A stretch of DNA of 64,000 bases, taken from contig JAZBRI010000003.1 in NCBI GenBank assembly GCA_036874045.1, positions 5,716,501 through 5,780,500 on the forward strand. The letters run 5' to 3'. Below are positions 12,201-27,200 of this stretch, piece by piece. The notes under the pieces were generated by a model that was not told where the DNA came from, did not search any database, and saw only the letters and a list, made by a program, of their open reading frames with translations. The translations under genes and the position numbers were made by a program. The stretch comes from Cymodocea nodosa. Lineage: Eukaryota > Streptophyta > Magnoliopsida > Alismatales > Cymodoceaceae. Each line of letters opens with the position of its first letter. Within the stretch, counting starts at the first letter, position 1.

Positions 12201-15200
12201 GTTTTTGGATGCACTGCTTTCATTCAAGATTTCACTCTTAATTTTGATAAATTATCTACTTGTACAATAAAATGTTTTTTTGTTGGTTACTCTTGCACTC
12301 AAAAAGGGTGTCATCTTTATCATCCCTCTACTTGCAAATATTTTATCTCTAGGGATGTTACCTTTTGTGAATCTTAGTCTTATTATGATAGCAAGGTAAA
12401 TCCTTCCCCTCTTGTTGAGGCCCCCCTCCCCTCTTTCATCCTCTCCACCACTTGTCGAAGTTATTAGTGGTCAAAGTCCTTGTGTCACACCTTCTAAAGT
12501 TCCTTCTATGCAAGACAATGCAAGTCAACCACCACTACAAGTATATAGTCACCGACCAATGGGCTCCTACTACTACTCTTGAATCACCCTCTACTCCTAA
12601 TAGTGAGTCTAACTCACTATCCACCTCTCCTTACCTACCAACCCAGGATGATTTACCTATTGCATTAAGGAAGAGCACTCGATCCTGTACCCAACATCTC
12701 TTATCTAATGCTCATCTTGATCCCATTTTTCACCATTATGCCTTAGCTATTTCTATAAAGTCTTTACCTTTAGATCTTCAAGATGCTCTCCAAACTCCTT
12801 ATTGGAAGGTTACTATGAATGATGAAATGGACGCTCTTCTCTCTCGTGATACTTAGGATCTTGTACCTTGCCTTGAAAGAGTGAATGTAATCACTTGTAA
12901 ATGGGTTTACATTATTAAGTGTAAGTCTAATGGTAGTGTTAACAAATACAAAGCTTATTTGGTGACTTGTGACTTCTCTCAAGAATATGGAGTGGATTAC
13001 TCTGAAACATTCTCTCTTGTTGCTCATCTTGACTTGATTCGAGTATTGTTCTCCATGACATTAAATCAATCTTGGTCTTTAATCCAACTTGATGTTAAGA
13101 ATGTCTTTCTCTATGACGATCTAAATAAAACCATTTACATGGAATAACCTCTAAATTATATTGCTCAAAGAGAAACACAATAAGACTATTTGCTTTACAA
13201 GGCTGTTTATGGTCTTAATCAAAGTCCAAAGCATGGTTTGAGAAGTTTTATACCATGATGTGGAGTAGTGACTTTAACAACTATCGTATTAATCACACTA
13301 TTTTTGTAAAGAAAACTCTAAAGGAAATTATTGTGCTTACAATTTATGTGGATGATATGTTGTTGATAGTGATATGCAAGGCATCGATGAGACCAAGTAC
13401 TTTTTAAATAAACACTTTACCATTAAAGACATGGGCAAGCTGAGATATTTTCTATGCATTGGCGACTATCTTTATCTCAAAGGAAGTGTGTTTTAGATTT
13501 ATTAAAAGAAATTAGACTTGAAGGGTATCAACCAAAGAATACTCTCATAGAATAGAATCATTCATTTTATGATAAAAATTCTCCTCTAATTGAGAATCCA
13601 AGCAGATATAAAAGGTTGGTTGGGAAACTCATCTACTTGATAATTACTTGACCTAACATCACTTTTACTATCAATTTGGTTAGTTAGTTTACATATGCAC
13701 CAAGACAAGTACATTGGCAAAGTATTGTTCATGTACTATCATATATCAAAAAGGTCCTGAGAAAGAGACTCCTTTATGAGAAACATGGACACCTACGAAT
13801 TGTTGGATACTCAAATGCTAGATATGCAGGTGATAAAGCTATCAGAAAGTCTATTTTTAGTTTTTTGACATATCTTGGCGGTGACCTTGTTACATGACAA
13901 AGTAAAAGGTAGAATGTAGTTTTTAAGGCTAGTTTGAAGTTGAGTACAATAGCATGTCTCAAACTACATTTGAGATGGTTTGGTTAAAAGCCTTGTAGTA
14001 AGAACTTGGGGTTGATATTTGTGAACTCATGTCAATGTTCTGTAATAATCAAGTTGTCATTTACATTGTAAATAAACTCACTTTTCATGAACAAACCAAA
14101 CATATTGAAGTTAATTATCACTTTATCAAAGATAATGTTTTAAAGAAGGTTATATCCACTCTATTTACGTGATTTGAGGATCAAGTGGCCGACATTCTTA
14201 CTAAAGGACTAAGAGTCAAAACTTTTGAAAATCTATGTAATAAGTTGAACCTTCTCGATATATATAGTTCAACTTAAGGAGTGTTAATGTATTTTGTGTT
14301 GGATCCTAATATAGATCCCTTGTTATTCAAATCCTAGGATTCATTTAGATCATGTACTTTTATATAGGTGTTAGACCTTGAATTAAGAAACAATCTTTCT
14401 TTCTTCTCCAAGCTCTCCTACCCTAATTATTCCATTTAGGAGGGGTTTATGCTTCCCAACAACACTGAGAAAGGTTAGGAAAGGTAACATTGGGAAACAC
14501 TTTCCCAAGGTTATGATGTTTGCGCACTTTGGAAACATTGGTAAACACTTTTCCAAGGTTTTCATACTATATAAGGGGGGGAGGGAGATTAATTCTGACC
14601 CACACCCCTCGATAAGGTTTGGAAAATCAACCCTCCCCTTGCGAAAAACCTTGTCATCTGCCCCACTCCTGCTTGCACTTGCCACTCACACTCGCTCCTT
14701 AGGGTCACATTTGCTGCTCACACTTGTCGCTTGCGGTCGTGCTAGTGTTCGTGATCTACCGATCACACTCGCTATTTGTGCTCCCACTCATTGCTCGTGT
14801 GGAGGGATCTTCCGCAGCTAAAGTCAACACAATGGGCACAAGCCTGGAGGTTGCAGATGTGGAAATCGACCACCAACTTGTCACTGCCGTTGACATTATA
14901 TGTTGTTGTTGTTCATCACCATACGAAGCTGTGCGACCACGATGGGGAATGTTTAGGGCACCGTCGATCGAGACTAGGTTGGAAAATGCCAAAGCTGGGA
15001 ATCTACAGGGGAACACTCCAACCCTACATTGTGACAACTCATTTTCAACAATTGCTCTAAATATTGATTTCAACGAAGAAAAATTTTATAAAATCTTGAT
15101 TCACGTTACTTCAAGATTTTTGTGATTCAAATAATTGAAATCATGATAGACTCATGCCACAAATACATGATAACTTGTTTATTTTCAAAGTTGATTTTTC

Positions 15201-18200
15201 CTAAAGATTTTTTGATTTAATTCCTTCTTTAAAAATAGCAAAATGACAAGTGTGCTTAACATTGAAGCCAATATTATAATATAATAAGTAGTAGTTGACT
15301 GGGGATGGAATCAAAATATGGTTGTTGTTGTCCACTTCTTAAGAATATTACAAATAAAAATCTAGTTCTTTCCCTCCTCCGAAAGTGCTCACAAATTGTA
15401 ACACACGTTAAATTTTTTTTAAAGAAAAAACAATGCTTAGAGTACTATATAATCAATATACAATTTGATAATTTTTATGAGTAAAAATTTCTAAATGGAG
15501 CACTACTAACTTATGTGACAAGGATAAATAAAGTTCATCGTTGAAAAACATATTCCACTCACCTGACCTTCGACCAACTAATAATTACATCCAATCCGGT
15601 CAAGTGATCGATTATTTACTAATCTTACTTTACAAATTGTATTTTTTGTTATTTTCCAAGTTTTCTATTTCCCAACATTTCCAACAATTCCTATCATTTC
15701 CTTTCCCAACGAGAATTGTGCACAAACACCTCCTTTATGTCTTGTTAATGGAAAAGAATATGATTCAAATGTAAAGAGGAATATGGTATAAATGCAACTT
15801 TGCATAATGCAAAAGATTGGATCTAGTGCACCTTAAACACATCAAATCTTCCACATTCTTTTGGTCCTTTTCCAAGAGGAAGTTTTGTTTAGTAAGTTGG
15901 GATTTAAGCTTTAGGCCCTATTTAGAACTACTTATTGGATAAGTGCTTATTCAAAACACATCTTATTAAGTTGCCTTAAAATAGCTTATTGAATAAACTG
16001 TAAAATGAACTAGTAAGAGCTTTTTTATTTCTCTCCATAAGCTAGATAGACAATTGCATTTAAAAACACATATTTAGATGTAGCTTATTTTAAAATAAGC
16101 TACCATAAATTAGCAGTTCCAAACAAGACCTTAGTATTAAAGCATAAGGTTTGAGGGTTTTTTTGAAAAATAATAAGGTAATTCTTTCATTGATATCAGC
16201 TAGGGTTTAAGGATTTGAGTTATCACTCTCCTACACAAAATATTCAACTTTGATGAGAAAAGGTGATAGCATTGAGTCTCTTAAGGTTGCTAATTATTTC
16301 AATTGCTTTGAAGAAACCTAATTTACACTATGGTATGTTGTAAGCACATATGCAAGTTCATATGCTATATCTATAGCTCATAATGAGAAAAGAACCATTA
16401 TGTCTTGCATGGGTCAAAATCTATGAATAAATTATAGCCAGCAACAAATTTTTGATATGTATAGCATAATCTTTTTACATCTAGCTAGGCATATTATTTT
16501 TATTATATGGATGATGATGTATATGTGGGTGAGCCTTGAAGCAATGGAAAGAGTTCTCTATTGTGGCTGAAGGTCATGGGTTCGAATCCCAAGGAACAAC
16601 ATCTCTATTATGAAGGTGATATGGCATACAACTAGACCTTCTCTGAACCCCATATTAGTAACTCTCCTACACTAGGTTTGTCCTTTTTTTCTCAACCGAT
16701 GACATGCATATCATTCCTCATTTACCCTTTAAAGCATTTAAATGTAAATACATGATAAAGCCACAGAAACTAATTTTTTAAAGATATACCTTCATCTTTT
16801 CATAGCTCACAAATGAAGAGAATTTTTTATTAAAACTAGAAAATATGATAAATGGTTAAATGTACAAATCCCAAGTTTTTCAGTACAATATGGCAAATAA
16901 ACAACCACCATCTCTTAAGAGTACAATGTGAGAAATTTTTTAAAAAATTCAAGAAACAGTAGCAATGGTCATAAAAAGCAAACATACCAAAAGACAAATT
17001 GGTTGGATTCACAGATTCAACAACATGGCAACAAGTCTCTTCAAGTATATAAAGGTCGTGCCCAAATATGAGTCAATCAAGAAATTAAAATATTAGCATT
17101 AAAGCAACATTAACAGAGTAGCAGGTATTTGGAAACTTACAAGCATGGACGCCTGATCCATATCCTCCATTTTCATCACATAATCATCAGGATTGATTAT
17201 CTCACCATAATCATCCCATTCAGCTGCATCCTCGAAAAAGGGGAACATTGGAGCAACACTTGTTGATGGTGGAACAAACCCATCGATGAAAATGTCTCGA
17301 TGTGCCCCTAAATGCAAGTGAGCCACTAAAATAAATAAAGGATGTTAACTCATCCAAATGTTGGCAAAAAATGTTTCACTTCTTTGCAATACTATGAGTG
17401 TATAGTGTAGATTAGAATTCCACTCGTGTCACCCTGTCCTCCCCCCACTCTTTTTGACAGTTAAGCTTATTCTTCCAAGTTAAACCTTAAAACATCAGAT
17501 TGAGCTATTTGAACTTCCAATAAATAATGATTTCCATGTGCAGGCTCCCTGTCTACACCTCCATATAATACATTTTGCAGACTATTTTCAATAGAAAATA
17601 ACCAGCCACAAATAAAGGCAGAAATTATTGCCAAAATAATTTAACAAGTTCTGATTCAGAAGCACGAGCACCAGCATAAAATAGTGATACCTTAAAACAA
17701 GAAGGATACAAAACAGGGGAGACTGAAAAAATGCCAAGAAAAAGTTAACGTGCTTGTATAAGGGTACATGGGTAATCTTAGTTGGAGAATAGCTTGCAAC
17801 TTAAGTATGTGAATAGATATTTGGTGATGACACTCTTCCAGATCTCTGGATTACTTTTATACATGTCCTACACATTTCCAACCACAACCCCACTAGCAAG
17901 CACTCAACTATGACAGCTAGTGGAGGCCATGGCAATACCTCTAGAAGTGGGGGAAACCATGGCAACCAGACTGAAGGTAAGGGATGCCAACCATGCCAAC
18001 ATAGTGGTCACACAAATCATAAATCTTAGTGGTGCAGGGAGAAGTTTGGACAGCCAACTTGGGTATGTATGACCATTGAGACTTCAGCAACTACAAAAGA
18101 TTCGACTACTACCACCACAGTCTATGACTGTACTTCAATGGTTAACATCCCCAAAGTTCATTATGAATGCTTTATGCAACTCCAAGCCTTCAAGTCTTTT

Positions 18201-21200
18201 GCTACTGTAGTTCTTGCTTCTACTTCAAGTATAGATAAGGCTATGATAGCTCCTAGTAGTTCTTGGGGAGCCTCTTCAAACATGTTATGTGCACATGATT
18301 TATTTATCCGTTTGCATAACCTTCCCAATATCACTTTTGTTACCATTATCAATGGTAGGTCTTGTTTTGTATCAGGAGAAGACACTGTCTAGGTCTCTTC
18401 TAAGATTAGACTTAACAAGGTCATTTGTCTTTAATTTTTCAATGAACTTATTTTCCCTTAGTGCCATCATCCTTGAGAAACATTCCCACAAAAGAGTTCA
18501 AATTGAGTGTTGGAAACCTTACACCTTTCCCTCAAACGTTAAATTAAAACAAGCATCTTATATAAACTTGAGTACAATTGAGACTGAAGAAGCAACTAAT
18601 ACATACCATCTGACGAAGACAGAGTAGTGCCGGTATCAATTACCATTGGATCAGATATACTTGCATCAGGTACATGAGATGCCTTTGCTTCCTCCTCCTT
18701 TATAAGAGCAGCCTTTTTAGCTTCCTCTTTCTTTATACGTTCTTGTTCTTCTTCATATGCTTTTAACTCATCCCCAACCAAGGGAACTCTTTTACGCATG
18801 GTAACCTTCACAGCTTTTGGGGGTGGATCGACTTGAAGCATGCGAGCCAATGTGCCAAACTATAAAACCAAGTTATGCAGATGCATTAAAAGACAAAGCA
18901 TCAAAATTTAGACATTTAGAAGCTAGGACTCAGTAATATTTCACAAGATCTCAGTCTACATTTTGCAATAAGTCAGAAATTTTCGTATTTATATGGAAAT
19001 TCAGACATTTCAAAAGCATAATTTATATTGTGATAAAAGATTCAAAAACAAAATTTTAGAATGCTAATGTGTATTAATACAAAATGATACTTTATAACTT
19101 TATAATCTAACTTTGTTACAAATTGATGGCTCTACAATTGTTGATAGCATAGTGCCCTTCAGTTGCTAGAGGAAGACTGAAAATTACGAGAATAAGGGTG
19201 GTGAAAAAATAAGTTGACATAATCCAACAAAGAATATAATACCGAATAGAAATAAATGAAGAGTAACAATTCATGCTGCCAACCTACAAAGTGGGATTAA
19301 AGTATTGCCTATTGTTGTAGCTGCACAGAGGTGTATACCAAAAAATGTTATATTAAAAATGTGAAACACATCTCCTACATATGAGAGATTACCTGGCCTT
19401 TCTCAGTAAAGAGCACAAGATTTTTGGCTTCACTCGCCCATTCTACAAAAATATCATGCGAGAATCCTATCTCCAAACTTGCCATAGATGTCAAAACAAC
19501 CTAAAGAAAGTCATTTACAATATATCAATTTACTTCCCAATGATAAGTGCCTCAACTCTCAAGGATGAGGAGAAACTAACCTTTGGACCCTCCGAAATTT
19601 TCTCAAGCTCATTTTTGTTGATTATAAGAGTGATATGCCTAAATTTATTAAGAAAAAGAATTAGCAATACACCAATACACACTTGGAAGAACCCTAAAAG
19701 CAAAAACAAATGAAGTGGTAGAAACCACAACTTTGTTTTGAGTAAGGAGAAACTACTCGAATATATATTGATAAAAAGGCAGTAAAACATTTTCAAAAGG
19801 CTACAATCATCTATTCTTCTAATGCAGCTACAGCAAGAGTGTTGGATGCATTGATCTGTGTGGTTAAGGGACGTGTAATCTTCACACCCATGGAGGAATT
19901 TCTCCATGTTCAACAAAAGATGACCAAATGCAAAGTCAAAGCCATACCTTTTAAGGTGTGCAACAAGAGGGTGCCTAGGTGACAAGGAATGACTTAGTCA
20001 AGCCTTGGCAGCCACCACACCTTGTCTTAACGAAGTGGATCTTTTATCAAATCCATTTCATTAAATACATGTTTTTTAAGGTTTTAAATGTTCTTCCTTG
20101 CAAAAAACTTAAATGTAAACTTTTTTGATGAAGTACTACTAAACTATTCATAATTATTGAAATCTATAATTATATATATTAATGAAATATACATGATAGT
20201 ATTATTAAACCTTATATTATGATGTTATCTTAGTCTTATTGATATATTTGAATGTTATTCAGGAAATAATAAAGCTAAAACTATACATAGTGATTACTAG
20301 ATATGTATAAATATATATAATATGTACTTAAAAATAAAAAATATTTGTTAGCAGCCAAAAAATGTGTGCTCCTCACATATCATTTGCTTGACAAACTGGT
20401 TGAAAAGGAACACCATGACCTACAACAGCCATCATTGCTCACGCAAAGAGTAAGAATGCAAACCACAACTTCTACAGAGCTTGGGAAAGGGCTTTTGTTC
20501 CAGACTGATCTTTTAAGGTTGTTGTCTTCAGTTATTTAAAACTATAATTTTCTTTTTTTTGGACGGTCTGGTCATCTTGATCAGCTGATTTTATGGATGA
20601 CTCCTTATTAATAAGCTTTAGCCTAGACACTTTTTTAAAAAAATAACATAAAAAGCATGCAGTTATGATCGTCAATCCACAACAGACAAATGTCACGGGG
20701 AAGTTAACAGGAAAAGGCAAATAGAAACAGGAAAGTTTAGGTGAGTATACAGCAACAGTAGGAGGAGGGCAGCAAGTGTTCAATCCCAGAGTACTGGAAA
20801 CTGAATGCTGTTAAAAGAAACACTTTTAATGGTCAAGACTCAACATCAAGCAGCATTGTACTAACATATTTCCTTTGGACAAATTTACATCTAGCTTCAC
20901 AAAATGAGAATCTTGTTATAAGACAGACTTCATTTAAGAAGTAACATGCTTCCTACTGTATGGATGATATTTGTGCACATTTTTATATGATAATTCATAT
21001 ATTTTATGTCTTAAAACTCAAGTTATATGCACTTGTACAAGAAAATACATGTTAAACACATTTTTATAACATTGCATGAATATGTGCACAAATGCACCTC
21101 TTTAATGCATATTTTCACTAAACATACCATATGTTCATATGATTGAATACATGATTTAATAATTCATAGACCAAGGAATTTGATATGGCCACATACATTT

Positions 21201-24200
21201 TACATACTATGGTTATGAACTTGTGGACATTAAATGCTATAATGTGACATTGGTTATGAATGATTTTAAATACATGTTACTAATTGATTCCATCATGGAT
21301 GAACTTGCATTTCACATTTGTAAACATGTTAAAATAAATGTTACATACCTTAGAAATAAATATATTCCAAGTTCATAACTAGAGTGATTTTTGACATGTA
21401 TTACTAACATTACATGCATGAGTTAAATAATTTTGATTATAGGTTAATGAGGGCCCTTGGATCAAGCATTGGGATCATCAATCCCTTGATGATGAGAAGG
21501 CCTATAAATAGACCTTAGGAGCTACGAAAATCCTTGCTCCTCCACTCCAAATTCGAAGTCCCCTTGGTGCTCCAAGCAAGGTGAAGGCTGAGCTCCATTC
21601 TTGTTGTCCACTCCTCCACATGGCTCTTAAGGTAAGGATCTTCATCTTCTTGTCTTCTCCACTCCTCCATTCGGTGTTCTTCATCTTGAGGAGGTGGAAT
21701 GGCTGCTGCAATCCCCTCTTTGTGGTGCTAAATCCATGGATGGAGCATTGGAGATCAACTTGAAGCTGTGAAGGCTTGCATTCAAGAGTGTTCTCCAATT
21801 GTCTTCTACGTTGCTACATTCTCTTCGATGTTGAATCTCCAATTCATGGAGGGAATAAGCTGTCTTGGACATGGATGATTGCTGGAGAAGGTAACTATCT
21901 CAAGTGGTTTGCAACAAAGAGGTGACGTCCCTTGTGTTCAAGCCATTGGAGGTGTGATCTTAAGGTATTAGAAATTCGCTTATGAGTTGAGATGGAGTTT
22001 GTATTTTCAATTTTCATGTTATATGTTTGTGAATTGTAATGCAATGTTGTTTACACGTTTTTCCTACCTTTTAATGTTGAATTCTAGTTGTTCTTTCAAT
22101 GTTTTCCAATGTTAAGTTTAGATTTAATATGTTGCCTTTCATGTGTTTGAATATATGCTTCTTTGTGTGGATTTAATGTGTTCATTCTTTGTTGATCTAC
22201 TCTTAACTTTGCTTAGCCGTGTTTTACTAATCTCTAACCTTTAGATTTCCTTAGATTTTCTTGTTTCTTACTTTGATTTAGTGTTCTAAGCATACATGGC
22301 CCTAGACGTATGGTTATAAGGTCATGTATGCTAGAGCTAGTGTAAATAGCTTAGTATAGTGTAGTGTAATTTTACTTCCTTGCTTGTAGTGTAATAACTT
22401 TTTATGCGTATGCATTTTTGTGAATGATGGATAGAGGAGGGCATGAAGGAGGTTTCTCACAACTGATTTAAATCTATATGAAGTCATTCTTTACATATCC
22501 TTGATTATTAAGGTAATCATGTAATGAGAATGTATTTACACAAGTCATTTCTACAAACTCTAGTTGATTTTATTCTAATTGTTGTTCCCTATGGACTCAA
22601 CCCATTCTTGCATGCTTTTTATAAGTGACCTCGTACGCTTGCGGTTATAAATATTAAAACTCGATTTCGTATTAATTTCCTAACATCTAAATTGCGAACA
22701 CCTACATTCATATAGATCATCATAAACGGATACACAAAGACCCATAAAAAATAATTATTCCAACACCGCAAACAAGAGCATACACATCACAAAAGACCAA
22801 CATGATACATAAATAATCCCCAAAATAATTTAAGGGAGAATCCTATGTGAATAAGGTACTAGATGATGCATTGAATTTCAATAATAGTAGCTACATAGTC
22901 ATTCCATACTGCAACACTGACTTGGTGGTAGTTATAGTGAGACAATTATTCATATGTTTGGTGGACTCATAGAATGTTAGATTGATATTTGATGGAATGC
23001 AAGATTGTTGTCTATAGAGATTGTCACTTCATTGACAAAACAGGATTTGAGATTGAAGATTGATTAGAATCACAGAAAACCTAAGTCAGGCAATTTACTA
23101 GTTTGTGACATTGATCTGTATTTTGATATTACACAATCAAAATACAATAATATATTTCTTACTTCTTCAAGTGACTAAATTTCCACACATACAAGTTTTT
23201 TAGCAGCAACAAATAAATATATTAAAATCATGAAGAACAAGGGGCCTGCATAAGCCATAGGCACAGAACAAAACAGGAACACAGTAACCAGGGTTAAACA
23301 CAATATTTTGCAGGCAGGAAACCAAAAAAAACCAATTATGATAAAAGACATGAGGCTTCCTTGTCAGGTTTTTAAGTAATTTTAAAAATTACTTTACATT
23401 TTATTGCAATTTAACCAAAACACAGAGATACGAAATATTTATAAAATGAAAAAAAAAACTAATTGTAGCCCAACACCACCAGGTAATCTCCCTCTCATCA
23501 ATTTTTTTTCATCTTCTGACATTCATCCACAAAACCACTAATCACCATATCTACCACCCTACCAAAAACTTCACCACATTACCACCACTTTACCATATCC
23601 ATCGCTTCAATAATAATTTTTTTAAGTTCTAATAAGTATTTTAAATCTAATACATGAAAAAGTAATTTGTGCACAGCATAGGTCCATTGCTAGTCACATT
23701 ACTGAAGGAAACAAACTCCAAAGAAGAAGAAACGCTCAAAGTACAAAAAGTGATTAAAGGCACACCATGAGAGCAGCTTCATCAAAAACTCTTGACACCC
23801 ACCAGTCACTCATCATTCCATCACACAGTTGAGAACATTTTCCTTAAATTGCTCTCGATTTTGGGTGCTGCAGTGGCAAATCCAATTGTTTCCTTCTAAG
23901 CATCAACACCACCATATAGCATGTGGGATAGAGAGCCACACCTTCCCCTTAGAACACTTCATACTTCCTTTTGCAGCCAAAATCTCCCAGAAATCAGTAA
24001 TGCTCAATTCACAATCAAAGTTTGTCCTAAGCAAATTATTCCACCATCGGCCTATAGATGGATTATAAAACAAGAGATTGGATAGACACTTCTCAGAACC
24101 AAAACTCAAGTCCCAGTAGGATCTCCCGTGGATCCTTGGTTTGTGGCCAACTCCCCATGTTGACACTGGGGAAATGAGCTTCAACAAGAGTGGAGAGGGT

Positions 24201-27200
24201 TGATCAAAGGGGAGATGAGATTTAGCTCTCCCTCATCTGAGTTCAAGTGGATCCATCCAATCTCTCATTAATTTCCATTCACCTATTTATAAGGGAATGC
24301 AAACCACAAGCTTGAGGCTATTCCCTGGTGAAATGGACTCCAGTTCAAGTGAATCTATATCTATGTTTAATAATGCCTATCATTTTTGCTTTTTTCTAGA
24401 AAAGCAATGGTGCTATCCTACATGAATATTAGTCACGCTTATCATGGAGAGATCTTTTTTGTTAGAATATGCTCTGTTCATTTCATATGTGAAAATTCAC
24501 AAGCAAATTACAACTGTCACAAGTGATAAATTGCTAACCATTTAGTATGTATTTATTCCAGTCCTTTTACAAGAAAACACCCAATCATTAAGTCATGAAA
24601 CATTTCTCAAGTATTCTAGGATAATTCTCTGAATGAGAAACAAAAAAAATTAAAACTCAGGCAAGGTCTATTCAAGAGATCCTATGACGGATTCTATTTG
24701 CAATGCAACTCTATATAACACAAATCAAGCAAGGTCTATTCCTAAGATGATATCTCCAAGATCCCAACTCAGGCACACATGAAATCATTCTTTGTGATTC
24801 ACCTCTTACTCCTCTTAAAAATCATGGAAAAACATACACAGATTTCTTATAAAAATGTAGGAAACAAAAGAGTAACTCAAACTTCCCATGAAAGATTCTT
24901 ACATCCCTTACCAAAAAAAGAGAGAACTCCATCAAAATCAAATCCGTTAGTTTACCTTACGTTATAATGCAAGCAAGGGGACCCCCCATCTCAGGCATGC
25001 CTTGATTGCATTTACTCTTCTTCCTTTCCACGGAAAGGTATGATTTTAAGGTGTTTTACTCTTCTTTCTTTCCTTTCTATCCTTCTCATTTTTTTCTTCA
25101 CCTATAGCCTTTCCATGTTCTCCCTTGTATTTATAAAAAAAATATGAGATGTCATTTTCAAAAGATGAGATTGAATATCACATTATAAAAAAATTATTTC
25201 CTTCTCATCTTTTCTTACTTTAATGTCTTCACATCCTTTTTTATGTTATATATAAGACAAAATGTCGGTGAACTATTCACACTGCTGTTGATTTGTCAAA
25301 CCTCAATCTGTACACAGCAAATGAAGGCACCTTAAGAAGGTCTCAAAGGAAGCATGTGGTTATTATGTGTATGGAAAAATGCCTCTTATGCTCATGCTTA
25401 ATCCTAGCTTAGAATTCCCACTCTAGCTTGTGCATTTCATATAAGTTAGGATATCATTAACCCAGTGAAAAACGAACCCCTGGACAGGCACCTGTTTTTC
25501 ATTGACCAGGATAGGTCACCAAACACTCAAGCTTTGCATCGGACACTTAGTTTCAGAATCATCTGACATTTATTTTTTAAAGCCTAGGGAAAAACAGACT
25601 ATGCATCGGGCACCTGTTTTTCTAAAAGGATCCAACACCAATTGGAAATCCAATGCTCGTCCACTGGTTCTTTGCCAAGAAACCTAAAGCACATGAAAAA
25701 ACAGTCTAGGGAAAAACAGATCCCAAACTGGGCACCCACTTTGTACATTCATAGAACTCATGTATTAAACAGGGGAAAATGGATGATGAATTGGACCATC
25801 CATTTTTCATCTGTATACTGCCTAAACTAGCTATTACAAAAATGGGCCTCCAAAATTTATTTTCGGGCACCTATTTTGACAGTCCAACTAGCCATTGGAA
25901 GAGTCTTGAACCAGCCTGCCTATATATATCCCATTAGGTTCTACTTGAAATCACTCTTGCAAAACTTAGAAACACTTGTGCACAACCTTGTGAAACATTC
26001 TCTGCCGTCCCTTTGTGCCCAACACACTTGAGAAAGATCAAAATCATTCTAGAGCATCATTTCCACATTCTGCATTGAGCATAAGGACACTGATTCAAAA
26101 AGGGCAGTAAGTGTTTTTACACTTGAATTTCTCTTGCAAGTTTTTCAATTGTGACTTCTGTTGGTTTGAGTGTTTACACCTAAAAATACTCAAGCTCCTC
26201 AATCAAGAAAGGAGGTTGGTTGAAGTGTTTGACCTGAAACATTTGTAGATTGAGGTGTTATACCTGAAATACCAGATTGTAAGTGGGTTTGAGTATTTCA
26301 ACCTGAAAATACTCAATTGATTTTAAGTGTATATACCTGAAAACACTTGCTTGTAAATGGTTGGGTGTTACCTAAATTAACACTAGATTTGATAGTGGAT
26401 AGGCTCAAGCTTTGACTTAAGGGTAGATGTAGTCGTTAGTGGTGAACTATTTAAAAACTCTTCTATTTTTTGTGAAGTGTGATTGTGATTTCTAATTCAT
26501 ATTTCATTCATCAATATTGCACACTGTTATATTCAACATCTAAAGAATTTCCAATGTAAAATGAGGATTTGATTTATCAACACATTCAATCAACTGTACT
26601 TAATCAAACAATTTTTTACCAAATACACAATTCACCTCCACCCACCCCCTCTCTTGTGAAACAATTGATCCTAACAGAAAGAACATCATACGATTGTAAG
26701 GCATGGGATGACAATGAAAGACGTGAGATTCATGTAGATCACTAAATACAAAGGCATAAGGTTAAATGTCACAATTAATAAAAAAATGCGGTCCACTTCT
26801 TTACTTTTTTCTAATACTTTCATATTTTAGTCACACTTATGGGCAACCCACAACCTTTAAGGGTTTATAAAGTGTATGCCATTGTCCTCCACTAGATATC
26901 TTAGGGCTAACGAAAATGTAGAAGTTACAAGCTTGCTTATCCACATATTCTTAGAAAATAGAAAATGATGAAATATTTTGCATATGGTTATAATCCTAGC
27001 TTCATTCCTGAATGAACCAAAAAATCTCCACCAAAAAACATTTTGACCCACCAAGAAAAACCCACCCTTAATCAATCGCTCAACCATCGAGTAATCCATC
27101 CTAGCTGAAGAGCCAATATGAAAAAATGAGATAGTGAGACAACTTGTTTTGTGACCCACAAAATTTGAAACCCAATCAAACTCTATCTATGAAACATTCA

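Larger units (their letters stand above)
9553..14436 (+). mobile_element. Ty1-copia LTR retrotransposon with both LTRs and 5-bp target duplication, coding region decayed
   Basis: The element spans 9558-14431 (4.87 kb), with target duplication CCATT at 9553-9557 and 14432-14436. A primer site complementary to initiator tRNA-Met (TGGTATCAGAGCC) directly follows the 5' LTR. Order of coding remnants: gag from 10179 ([12 protein letters not shown]...[16 protein letters not shown]), zinc knuckle [17 protein letters not shown] near 10890, protease start [12 protein letters not shown] at 11149, integrase about 11500-12380, reverse transcriptase about 12780-13380 ([21 protein letters not shown]), and RNase H to about 14215 (ADILTKGL). 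This order (integrase before RT) defines Ty1-copia. Many in-frame stops and shifts make it non-autonomous. It sits in CPSF100 intron 11, opposite to the gene. Confidence 0.92.

Noticed and set aside
16560..16600. tRNA gene
   Set aside because: B box only, no cloverleaf; it is the head of a SINE.
26857..27159. 100-aa minus open frame
   Set aside because: No domain or homologue recognised and it lies in a repeat-rich intron.
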